NCBI RefSeq assembly: GCF_002288925.2
Contig: NW_022098001.1
Span: 16,336,256 to 16,400,255, forward strand
Source: Delphinapterus leucas
Lineage: Eukaryota > Chordata > Mammalia > Artiodactyla > Monodontidae
DNA length: 64,000 nt
Direction: 5' to 3'
This document shows positions 47,825-57,081 of this stretch, in pieces (the first letter of the stretch is position 1; the number at the start of each line of letters is the position of its first letter). Under the pieces are notes generated by a model. It made no database searches, was not told where the DNA came from, and saw nothing but the letters and a program-made list of their open reading frames with translations. The translations under genes were made by a program, and so were the position numbers.

Positions 47825-48610
47825 GAATTTAATTGATTTTTTTAGGGCAAATTCTAATGCAAATAATGTATATGCAATATATCCCAATATTACAGTCCAG
47901 TTAGAGTTTAGACAAATGTATAAACACCCATGTACTCATCATCCCCCTCAAGGTGAAAATATTTCCTTTACCCTAGTAAGTTCCTTCATGCTCCTCTCCA
48001 ATCAATACTCCTCACCTTGCAACCAGTGATCTGAAGTGCTTTGCTCTCACTCAATTTTGCCTGTTTAGAAACTCATGCAAATGAAATCATATATCTTTTG
48101 TCTCAGACATTTTCTACTTAATATTATATCTGTAAGATTCAGGTTTTTAAATATCAATAGTTTGATGCATTTTATTTCTAGGTAGTATAACACTGTATAA
48201 ATACATGACAATTCGTTTATGTGTTCATCAGCTGATGGATATTTGGGTTGTTTTCAGTTTGTGCTATTGTGAATAAAACTGATATGAACATACCAATATT
48301 TCTGTGCACATACACCTTCATCTCTCTTGGAAAGATCCCTGGTAGTAGAATCGTTGATATATTATCTGTATATTTAACTTTGTAAGATACTGCCAAACTG
48401 TTTTCCAGGGATGTAGGAGAGTTACAGTTAGCCCATATTTTTACCAACACTTTTTGTGTTGCCAGTCGTTTTGATTTTAGCCATTCTAATTGGGTGTGGA
48501 GCAGTATCTTATTGTGGTTTTTGATTTTCATTTCCTAATGTTATTAAACAGCTTTTCCTCTGCTTACTGGCTTTGTGAAGTATTTTTTCAGGTCTTTAAA
48601 ACCCATAAGA
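47825..48610 (-). repeat. Old L1 (L1M-type), ORF2 end and 3' UTR, antisense
   Basis: 'agttccttcatgctcctctccaatcaat', 'gcctgtttagaaactcatgc', 'gttcatcagctgatggatatttgggttg', 'ttctcttggaaagatccctggtagtagaatcg', 'ccaaactgttttccag', 'gccattctaattgggtgtgg' follow an old L1 from its 3' UTR into ORF2 in antisense. A 104-codon minus-strand frame (48217-48531) is a fragment of ORF2 and is a pseudogene. Confidence 0.85.
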
Positions 48611-49080
48611 TTTTATGAAATCATCTATGGATTAAATGAGAACAAAAAGAGGTCCCAGGATGGAGCCTTGCAACAATCCAGCATAAGACTAAAATGTGAA
48701 TCTATGTGTTCATTTAGAAATTTAAGATGTTTTCATAATCAGAAAAGTCTGTGAAGTTTTTTTATGGTATTTTTTTACTGTTTTACATAAATCCTGTGAC
48801 CTTAATAAAAGTGACCTCAGATGCTTGTGATATTTTTCTGTGATCATTATGCACAGTAGAACATTTATGGCTTTCTATGATTAGCTTGTTATGCCTTGCC
48901 TCATTCCTAATAAACTGTACTTCTCCTCAGATATATTAGCCCATTATTAAATATGGAAAGCAAGATAAATGCATTTCTACAAGTGTAACCCCAGGAAAAT
49001 GTTTAACCAAACATAAAATTTATAACTATAAAGAAAAGAATGTTTCCTTCTTTCTCCCCTTCACCCAAGTTGATAATATT
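48611..49080. other. Unassigned sequence
   Basis: No gene or named repeat recognised. Confidence 0.5.
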
Positions 49081-49102
49081 AAGAAATCAGAAGCATTGAT
49101 TG
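49081..49102 (+). repeat. Target-site duplication, left copy (transducing L1)
   Basis: A 22-bp sequence starting 'aagaaatcagaagcattg' that recurs at 49953-49974 with one mismatch. It directly abuts the truncated L1 5' end. Confidence 0.93.
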
Positions 49103-49849
49103 TTAACATCACTAATTATTAGAGAAATTATTAGAGAAATACAAATCAAAACTACAATGAGGTATCACCTCACAATGGTTAGAATGGACATCATCAGAAA
49201 ATCTACAAACAACAAATGCTGAAGAGGGTGTGGAGAAAAGGGAACCCTCTTGTACTGTTGGCGGGAATGTAAATTGATACAGCCACTACAGAGAACAGTA
49301 TGGAGGTTCCTTAAAAAACTAAAATTAAAACTACCATATGACCCAGCAATCCCACTACTGGGCATATACCCAGGGAAAACCATAATTCAAAAGGACATAT
49401 GCACCCCAATGTTCATTGCAGCACTATTTACGATAGCCAGGTCATGGAAACAACCTAAATGTCCATCGACAGACAAATGGTTAAAGAAGATGTGGTACAT
49501 ATATACAATGGAATATTATTCAGCCATAAAAAGAATGAAAGTGGGTCATTTGTACAGATGTGGATGAATCTAAAGACTGTCATACAGAGTGAAGTAAGTC
49601 AGAAAGAGAAAAACAAATATCGTATATTAACATATATATGTGGAACCTAGAAAAATAGTACAGATGAACCAGTTTGCAGGGCAGACATTGAGACACAGAT
49701 GTAGAGAACAAACGTATGGACACCAAGGGGGGAAAGCAGCAGGGTGGTGGTGGTGGTGGTGTGATGAATTGGGAGATTGGGATTGACATATATACACTAA
49801 TATGTATAAAATGGGTAACTAATAAGAACCTGCTGTATAAAAAAAAAAA
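49103..49849 (+). mobile_element. 5'-truncated L1 (type B 3' end)
   Basis: From 'taacatcactaattattag' the sequence is the last part of ORF2 in sense, with '[16 protein letters not shown]' region around 49340-49400 and an ORF2 stop TAG at 49648-49650. A short 3' UTR of about 190 bp follows, with a (GGT)n run at 49742-49761, ending 'aacctgctgtataaaa' and a poly(A) run at 49838-49849. No AATAAA is present in the last part of the body. An internal 12-bp duplication ('ttattagagaaa' twice) lies near 49118. Truncated at the 5' end, so not active. Continues into the transduced segment at 49850. Confidence 0.93.
49648..49650 (+). other. L1 ORF2 stop codon (type B copy)
   Basis: TAG closing the ORF2 C-terminus, after '..RILTYICGT'. 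It fixes the length of the type B 3' UTR at about 190 bp, versus about 375 bp in the type A element ending at 62845. Confidence 0.75.
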
Positions 49850-49952
49850 TTAAAATTCCAAAAAAAAGAAACTATATGTTAACTTTCGAAGAAATTTTAA
49901 AATGAAATAAACTTCTTTTGTACTTACTTGTAAAAAAAAAAAAGAAAAGAAA
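49850..49952 (+). other. Probable L1 3' transduction with second poly(A) tail
   Basis: Non-L1 sequence between the first poly(A) of the L1 and the right TSD copy. It starts with an A-rich piece, then about 65 bp of unique sequence from 49868 ('gaaactatatgttaacttt'), an AATAAA at 49906-49911, 'cttttgtacttacttgt', and a second poly(A) from 49932. The AATAAA sits about 20 nt before the A run, the normal distance for cleavage and polyadenylation. This is what a read-through L1 transcript copied with its downstream flank would leave. Confidence 0.8.
49906..49911 (+). terminator. Poly(A) signal AATAAA of the transduced segment
   Basis: Hexamer followed after 20 nt by an A run starting at 49932. 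It came along with the transduced DNA and explains where the source transcript ended. Confidence 0.75.
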
Positions 49953-49974
49953 AAGAAATCAGAAGAATTGATTG
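49953..49974 (+). repeat. Target-site duplication, right copy (transducing L1)
   Basis: 21 of 22 positions match 49081-49102; it lies after the second A run, not after the first, which ties the transduced segment to the insertion. Confidence 0.93.
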
Positions 49975-50344
49975 ATAAAATAATACATAAAAATCACACT
50001 ACTCAAAACTATAGGTCATTTAATTTGTACAATATTAGTGAATTAAAGCTACTACTATCCAGAGATTAGCTTTCCAGAATTCTCAGCCTCCAGGAACAAT
50101 TCCCTTTCTAAAATAATAAAATAAAACACAACAAAACAAAATAAAAAAACCTCTTTGCTGATAAAAAAATAACTAGGATACATGAACAAAGAGCCAAAAA
50201 GGGCCAAACCCTTCTTTTATCATTTCAAATAGTGGTGTAAAAAGAAAGTGCTGCAATGTCTAGCAATGACTAAAGCAGTGCCTAAATTTTTTTCACATGG
50301 CTCACATAGGGAATAATACATAAGATATCTAAAGGCCCATTGAG
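49975..50344. other. Unassigned sequence
   Basis: No gene recognised; A-rich with 'aaaacaaaataaaa' stretches around 50110-50150. Confidence 0.5.
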
Positions 50345-50565
50345 GTACTTAGCACCTAAGTGTCAAGCATTGTCCTAAGGTTGTCTGGAAGTTAACTCAC
50401 TTGATCCATTTGACAGCCATAGATTTTTATGAACTTTGTTTACAGGGAATAAGAAAAGTTATGTCAATTTTCCAAGATCACAAAAGTAGTTAATGGTGGA
50501 GCTGGGCTTCAAAACCATGTTTCTATCACTCCAAAGATCTTGCACTCAACCACTAGGTTGTAACA
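50345..50565 (-). repeat. MIR SINE, antisense
   Basis: 'cctaagtgtcaagcattgtcctaagg', 'aactcacttgatccatttgacagcc', 'caagatcacaaaagtagttaatgg', 'gagctgggcttcaaaacc', 'cttgcactcaaccacta' follow MIR from 3' end to head. Confidence 0.85.
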
Positions 50566-51014
50566 ATTTATTGAGGGAATGATAATTGCTTATTACCTAT
50601 ATCATAGAAGAGAAAGTACTTGGATGGGCTAATAGCAATCTGCCTGAACCACACAGTTGTAGTCTCTTAGAATAGAAAAATGAAATCATTATAATGGGGA
50701 GTGAAGCAGGAGAATATGATTAGAAAATACCACCAGTATTATGCTTATTTTGTCCATGAGCATTGGATGGCTAGATTAAAATCCACAATGACTCTGCTGT
50801 ATAAAGTTGCCTATAACATGGTCCCACATCATAATGAATTTATACAAACTATGAAGCTTTTGAAGATATACAAATCACTATGGTCTAACAACTTGAGAGA
50901 TTATTCAAATTACCAATCTAGTGAAGTTAGAAAATAAGACAGAAGAAAGGAAAGTATGGAAACCTATGCAATGTCAAATACAAACACAGCACATCAGAGG
51001 ACATTCCAGAATTC

Positions 51015-51160
51015 ATTATTAAACAAATAATTTTGTGCCTACTATATGTCAATCACTCTACTAAGCTGTAAACATAATTCTCTCAAATAATAAAGGAAAG
51101 GAACCTTGAAAATTGTGATAACCTTAAAAGAAGAAACAGGCATTCACATACAGGAAGACT
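51015..51160 (-). repeat. MIR remnant, antisense
   Basis: 'ttgtgcctactatatgtcaatcactctactaagc' and 'agaagaaacaggcattcac' match the MIR 3' half in antisense. Confidence 0.6.
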
Positions 51161-51298
51161 TCTGTAATATGTTGATGGATCAATGTAACAATGGCTAATT
51201 TGCTCTGTATAATACCAGAGTCACTGAGTATTGTTGTCTAATTCTTTGGTAGATGTCAAGTTATACAAAGCTATGGTGTAACACCATATAGTCTGTTT

Positions 51299-51640
51299 TA
51301 GTCTGTTTGAGCTGCTATAACAAAATACCCTATTCTGGGTAGCTTAAAAGAAACATTTCTCACAGTTCAGGAGGCAGTGAAATCCAAGCTCAAGGTGTCA
51401 CAGATTCAGTCTGGTAAAAGCCTGCTTCCTGGTTCATTTTTCACTGTGTCCTCACATGGCAGAAGGGGTGAGGAATCTCTCTGGGGTCTCTTTTCATAAG
51501 GGAAGTAATCCCATTCATAAGGGCTCTGCCCTCATGACCTAATCATTTCCCAGAAGCCTGCCCTCCAAATACCATCCCACTGAGGATTAGGTTTCAACAC
51601 ATGAATTTTGAGGGAACATAAAAGTCTATGGCATAATCCA
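51299..51640 (-). mobile_element. Solitary MaLR-type LTR (MLT1/MST-like), antisense
   Basis: 'tagtctgtttgagctgctataacaaaatac', 'gggtagcttaaaagaaac', 'tctcacagttcaggaggc', 'tgtgtcctcacatggcagaag', 'ctgccctcatgacctaatc', 'ggattaggtttcaacacatgaatt' follow the reverse complement of a MaLR LTR of the ERVL group. No internal region or second LTR is present, so this is a solo LTR. Such LTRs once carried a promoter and a poly(A) signal; no coding sequence here. Confidence 0.85.
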
Positions 51641-51789
51641 TCCATCCAAATTAGACCATCTAATTCTTTTCTGTTATAAGTAGTCTTCAGCCAAATGATC
51701 AAAGAATTGTCTATCTCTACCACAATGTTTGCAAAAAAGATTAAGAATCTTGGAATAGTAGTTGTAGTCAAAGAAGCAATAGCAACAGT

Positions 51790-51895
51790 TACTATTACTC
51801 CTTGAATTATTTACTCTGTGCAGAGAACTTTACCAAATACTTTGCACCTGTGTACACTTACAGAATAAACTTTGTAAATTTTAACTCATCTCTAA
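51790..51895 (-). repeat. MIR remnant, antisense
   Basis: 'gttactattactccttgaattatttactctgtgcag' and 'ccaaatactttgcacctgtg' match the MIR 3' end in antisense. Confidence 0.5.
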
Positions 51896-53344
51896 GCATG
51901 GTCTATGTTCTGAAAAATTTTAGATGGATAAAACCTGGTCTGTTTTGGAGATAAGTGCTACATTCTGGCTGGAACTTAGTGAGTTAACCCCAAGCCATCT
52001 GGAATATTCAGTGTTCAGAATAACTCATTTCCAGGGAGTTCTGTATAGCCAAGGACTTACTGTATGAGTTTTAACATAATGTGAATAGAATTGTGACTAT
52101 CTGTAACATTTAAACACTCAAAATCTCCATAAATGAAAGAACGTTCAGTATGACATTTATCATGACTCAGTTTTTTTTTCTCCCTTCTCAGAACGGCACT
52201 TGCATATTTTGGGGAGCTTTTGAATAGGTACTGCTGCAAAATGCAGTAGGTGACAGTTAAACATACGCTTCAGCATTTGCAGAGGATGAATCATGCTCTT
52301 TCTCAGTCATTTGGCTTTTCAAGATCTCTATTAAAGAAGAGATGCAAAAACTCTCTCATGACTCTCTTATCAGTCATCAAACTTGTGGCTTTTAGAACAC
52401 ATTGGTTTTGAGAAGCTTTTCATGAAGCACCTTGAAACAGCTTGCCATGGAAATGGAAAAAAGGAAGGCAGATGCTTGGAAAAGAAAATTTTTCTTTTAG
52501 TTAACATATCACAGAATAGGCCTTGTGCCCAAACTTGAGAATTCAGAATTTTCATTACATCAAAAGGAGTTTTCTTTTTTTTCATAAAGCTGCTGGATTA
52601 GTCCTTAGATTTGAATAAAAATTTCACTCTTGTTCCTTCTATTTCTCATTTTCTTTTTGCACCTTTGTTTTGTAGGCATTTTTTTGTAAAATCTGGTATC
52701 TCTTTTCATGGTGAATAATTATGTCTCTCTGGGTGTTTCCAGAAAGCTTAGATCTAATGGGTTCCTAAGAAAACAGATGCAATGGTAACTTTCTTATCAT
52801 AGGTAAAGTGATAGAAGACAGAGTTAGGACTGTCTTTCATCAAGGTAATATTTATAGCTAAGCAAATCAACATTTCAGCTCTGCAAGTTCTAAATTTGTT
52901 GCCAGACGGTATCTGGAGATTGTTTTGTATGTTTTGATTAAATACAGATTCCTTGAACTTTTTTCTAACAATACCAGAATCCTGTGTTAGTTCTTGTTCT
53001 TTGTTTTTTCTAGTTAAGTCTTGTGATAAATGAGGTGTCTAATTAATGACTCACATCACTGAGTCTGAAGAGTCTCTTTCTTCATAACCATAATCACCTA
53101 AATTAACTTTTCTTCATTTTGTAATTGGACACACAGTAATGATATGTGAAAATTTAAATTATTAAAAATTAAAAATGATATTTGAATGCATATAATTTTT
53201 ATAATGAATTGATAAAATTCATAAAAAAATTTCTTGATAGAAACAAAGGTAGGAAAATAAGCAGTATTTTTTTAAGTTAGTAAATTGTTTCCAAAATCAT
53301 GCTTTTCTATGTGTATACTGGAAAGGATATTCTCTGTACATTGA
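51896..53344. other. Unassigned sequence
   Basis: No gene and no confidently recognised repeat family. Confidence 0.45.
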
Positions 53345-53560
53345 ACTAACATTGAGCTCAACCTATGTTCCAGGCATTATGATAGATGCTGGGAGTACAA
53401 GTAGAGAACACAATCTGTACACTTTGTGGTGAAATCAAATAAAATGAGTGAAATAATGAAGACTATGAAGTAAGAAGCATACTAAGGAACAGGTTTTCAT
53501 AGAGTGCACAAAGGGTGAGGCATGAGAGGTGGCTTCCTAGAGAAGACTTTTTAAAAATGG
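53345..53560 (-). repeat. L2 3' region, antisense
   Basis: 'ctatgttccaggcattatgatagatgctgggagtacaag', 'ggtggcttcctagagaaga' are the reverse complement of L2 3' landmarks. Confidence 0.65.
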
Positions 53561-53594
53561 AGAAAGAACACTGGATAAATTATCTGATAAAATT
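53561..53594 (+). repeat. Long target-site duplication, left copy (short L1)
   Basis: A 34-bp sequence starting 'agaaagaacactggataaat'; it recurs as 33 bp at 53944-53976, differing by one inserted C. Confidence 0.93.
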
Positions 53595-53943
53595 TCTGAA
53601 TTAAGTCAGAAAGAGAAAAACAAATATCAAAACGCATACTGTGGGACTGTGGGATCTAAAAAAATGGTACAGATGAACCAGTTTGCAAGGCAGAAATAGA
53701 GACATAGATGTAGAGAACAAATGTATGGACACCAGATGGGGAAAGTGGGGGTGGGGGGAATGGTGGTGATGGTGGTGGGATGCATTGGAAGATTGGGATT
53801 GACATATATATACTAATATGCATAAAATAGATAACTAATAAGAACCTGCTGCATAAAAAGTAAATAAATAAATAAAATTCAAAAAAAAAAGAAAAATATA
53901 GAAGCAAAATAAATAAATAATTTTAAAAATTACAAAAAGAAGA
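53595..53943 (+). mobile_element. 5'-truncated L1 (type B 3' end) with a complex tail
   Basis: Starts at 'tgaattaagtcagaaagag' (ORF2 end), through 'ggtacagatgaaccagtttgc' and 'gggattgacatatatatac', to 'aacctgctgcataaaa'. Only about 260 bp of body remain. Then an A-rich tail with (AAAT)n, an A run, and a further 50 bp ('aatatagaagc', 'attttaaaaattac') before the right TSD copy. This second piece may be another short transduction or tail decay. Dead fragment. Confidence 0.9.
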
Positions 53944-53976
53944 AGAAAGAACATGGATAAATTATCTGATAAAATT
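53944..53976 (+). repeat. Long target-site duplication, right copy (short L1)
   Basis: 33 bp, matching 53561-53594 except for one missing C. Confidence 0.93.
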
Positions 53977-54479
53977 ACAAGCCAGAATAACAGAACGAGA
54001 CTACAACAGGTCCCCAGGACTAAATAACAAACTACCAGTCTACGGAGGACCACTAAGAAAACAAATTTCACAGTGGCTCTCTGTGGCAGATTGGGAATTA
54101 TTGGGAAATGGAATTCCTGTTATGGACAAGAGAATTTTCCCATTGTGAAGGATAAAAACAACAGAACTTTTCAATAGGGTAGTCTCAGCTGAGAAGAATG
54201 TCCATGAACTCATATGAAACAGCTCCAAGGATACATGAAAAATAGTGAGGTTTTAGAGGGAATAGAAATTAGCAAGATTGTTAAAACCATTGATTACTGA
54301 AAATGTGAGTTCATTCATACTAATAAGCCGTTATGGCCTGAAGGAAGACATAATCTAAAGATTACACACAAAGTGAGAACAAGAGGTAGTGGGGGTTGAC
54401 AGTTAATTAGAGACCAAATTACAGTTGACTGTATGTGCCATTCTGAAAATTCTTAATTTTGTCTATGATTTTGAATAAT

Positions 54480-54900
54480 TTTGCCTGAACAAATTTAAAT
54501 TTTTAAAAGATAATCATAACAGCAGTGTAGAGAATGAATGGAGAGGAGAAGAGAAGTCAAATTTGAGGGTTAAATTCTGAAGAGACAGAAGACTAGAAGA
54601 AATAGCATGTGGGAGAGATGACAAACCTCAAAATAGGGCAGTAGCTGTGGAAATAAAAAGAAAGAATAAAATAAGAACTGTTTAGGAGTATGAAATAAAA
54701 GGACATGGATTGGTTGAATGTGCTTAGCAGAAGAGATAGGGGATAAAATATAAAAAGAAATGTACATGGTTTCCAGGTTCTAACTTGGGAATTGGTTGGG
54801 TGGCAATACCAGTTACTTAAACAATGATTAGAGAGAAAAGAAAACATTTGGATGAAGGGGATGAGATTGGTCAGGACATGTTGAGTTTTAGAGATACATG
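54480..54900 (-). repeat. L2 region upstream of the 3' end, antisense
   Basis: 'gtgtagagaatgaatggagagga', 'ggcagtagctgtgg', 'ggacatggattggttgaatg', 'gtttccaggttctaac', 'caggacatgttgagttttagag', 'gtctagatttcaggctg' follow the antisense L2 between its reverse-transcriptase region and its 3' end. Confidence 0.6.
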
Positions 54901-56042
54901 GGTTTATAAATATTGGTCTAGATTTCAGGCTGTAAGTTGGAATTGGAAATATAAAATTGTTTTTCCTGTCTTCTTGTGTTTTGCATAGAAATATTCTAAT
55001 TAAGCTGCAATGTTATTAATTATGCCATATTTGGATCCCTGGCCAAATAGCTTAATATTTATGAGAGAATGTTCATGGGAAGACAAATCATGGAAGACTC
55101 TATTTAGATTAGTTATTTTTCTTGATCGTTGTGACTTTATGTATGTGAAAGATTTAGAAACACACAGTTTAAAAGGAAATTACTTCTAATGTGGTTGTTT
55201 GAACCAAAAATATTTATGTCTTATCTTACTTGACATAACATTACCGCAAGCCAAGACACATTTATTCCAAGAATTCTAGAATTGTTATGCTTGGTACAGT
55301 CTGTTACAAAACTTCTCTGGAATTAGGCTTTAAGAAGTTAACCATACTTGGCTTTAAAATGAAATGTTAATCAGGAAACTATGATGATTATGGGCGAGAT
55401 CTTTGTATCCCAGATCTCATTCTTAGCTGCCATATAACTTTTGTAAATTTACTGGCACTTCTGGACCGTAATCTCATTATGTGCAAAATTAAGGTGGTAA
55501 TAGTATCTAACTCACGATGGTGTATAAGAGATGAATTATGAAACAGGCTAAGCACAATATCTCACATATTATTAGGCATCAAAAATGTTATCTATCATTA
55601 ATATACAACTTCATTGATAGAGTAAAAATAATAAAAAATACTGTAAGAGTAAAGGTTAAAATGGAAACATGCAAAGAACAATTGAAATATGGTTGCCAAT
55701 GGAGAGTAAACATCTTGAAGTCAGGAACTGTGACTTGTTCTTTTTGTTTGTGTATTATCTGAGCACATAGTAACTATTCTAAGAAAAGGTAAAAATTATG
55801 GCTAAAATATGAGTAAATTCTTAAATAATACAAAAGTACACAACATTATGTTTTCACATTAATAAAACATCACAAAATTCAAGAAGAAATGAAGACAAGT
55901 ATAAGAAAATAAAGATAAGTAAGCTTAAGAAAATTGTGATGCTAAAGCTAATAGACTAAGAAAATAAAATTTAAAATATGAGTTAAAAATAAATGAAAGA
56001 ATTATTTCAATAAATCATACAAATTTTAAAAATACAAGTAAA
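54901..56042. other. Unassigned A+T-rich sequence
   Basis: No gene recognised. 55690-55780 ('catcttgaagtcaggaactgtgac', 'gagcacatagtaac') is probably an L2 3'-end scrap in sense orientation. Confidence 0.45.
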
Positions 56043-56391
56043 GGGCTTTCCTGGTGGTGCAGTGGTTAAGAATCTGCCTGCCAATGCAGGGAACATACGT
56101 TCGAGCCCTGGTTCGGGAATATCCCACATGCCACAGAGCAACTAAGCCCGTGTGCCACAACTGCTGAGCCTGCACTCTAGAGCCCTTGAGCCACAACTAC
56201 TGAACCTGTGTGCAACAACTACTGAAACCTGCATGCCTAGAGCCCGTGCTCTGCAACAAGAGAAGCCACTGCAATGGGAAGCCTGCTCACTGCAAACAAG
56301 AGTAGCCCCTGCTTGCTGCAACTAGAGGAAGCCTGTGGGCAGCAATGAAGACCCAATGAAGCCAAAAATAAATATTTTTTTTAAAAAAATT
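56043..56391 (+). mobile_element. CHR-type tRNA-Glu-derived SINE, long form
   Basis: Head 'gggctttcctggtggtgcag'; A box 'tggtgcagtgg' at 56055-56065; B box 'gttcgagcc' at 56099-56107. The body has at least four recurring sub-units of the type 'ccacaactactgaacctg' / 'ctgcaacaagagaagcc' and ends 'gaagccaaaaataaat'. The same long form occurs at 9463. No clear TSD is visible in the A+T-rich flanks. Confidence 0.93.
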
Positions 56392-56419
56392 AGTTGTTAA
56401 AAAAATTAAAATAAAAATA

Positions 56420-57081
56420 TTAATTCTCCAGATTTTCAACAAAATCTAACAAGTGTTCATAATAAAAACTTTCAGTAAATGAAGAATAAAATGAGCTTCC
56501 TCAATCCAGTAAAGGACATCTACTCAAAACCCATAGCTAGTTTCTGTTTAATCATAAAAGACTGAATGTTGTCTCTCAAAGATAAGGAATAAGATCATCC
56601 ACTTTTACCATTTCTATTTAACATAGAAAAAGAAATGAAAGACCCCAAGATTGGAAAAGAAGGAGGAAATTACTTCTATTTGCAGAATAGACATGATTTT
56701 ATAGAGAGAAAATCCTGAGGAATTCACACACACATGCCTGCGCACACGCATGCGAACGGCCCAAAACTATTAAAGCTAATAAAATAGTCCAGCAAGGTTA
56801 AAGGTACATAACCAATATATAAAAATTAATTCAATTTCTATATACTGGCACTGGACAATCTCAAAATAAAATTTTAAAAATAATTAATTTATGATTGCAT
56901 GAAAAAGAATATATTTAACAAACAAGTACAAAACTTGTACAATCTCAATACAGTTAAAAGACCACCCATATGTGGGAGATAATATTTGCAAGTCATGTAT
57001 CTGACACAAGTATCCAAACTGTGTAAAGAACTCTTGCGATTCAATAATAAAAAGACAAATAACCCAATTAAAAATAGGCAA
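56420..57081 (+). mobile_element. Old L1 ORF2 fragment, left part (split by a younger L1)
   Basis: Sense ORF2 pieces with deletions: 'caacaaaatctaacaagtgttc', 'aggaataagatcatccactttt', 'agaccccaagattggaaaag', 'attacttctatttgcagaatag', and later 'ataatatttgcaagtcatgtatctgac' and 'aacccaattaaaaatagg'. It resumes at 62985 after the younger L1. Badly diverged; a pseudogene. Confidence 0.8.
57070..57081 (+). repeat. Target-site duplication, left copy (nested L1)
   Basis: 'aaaaataggcaa'; matches 62985-62996 at 11 of 12 positions. Confidence 0.85.
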
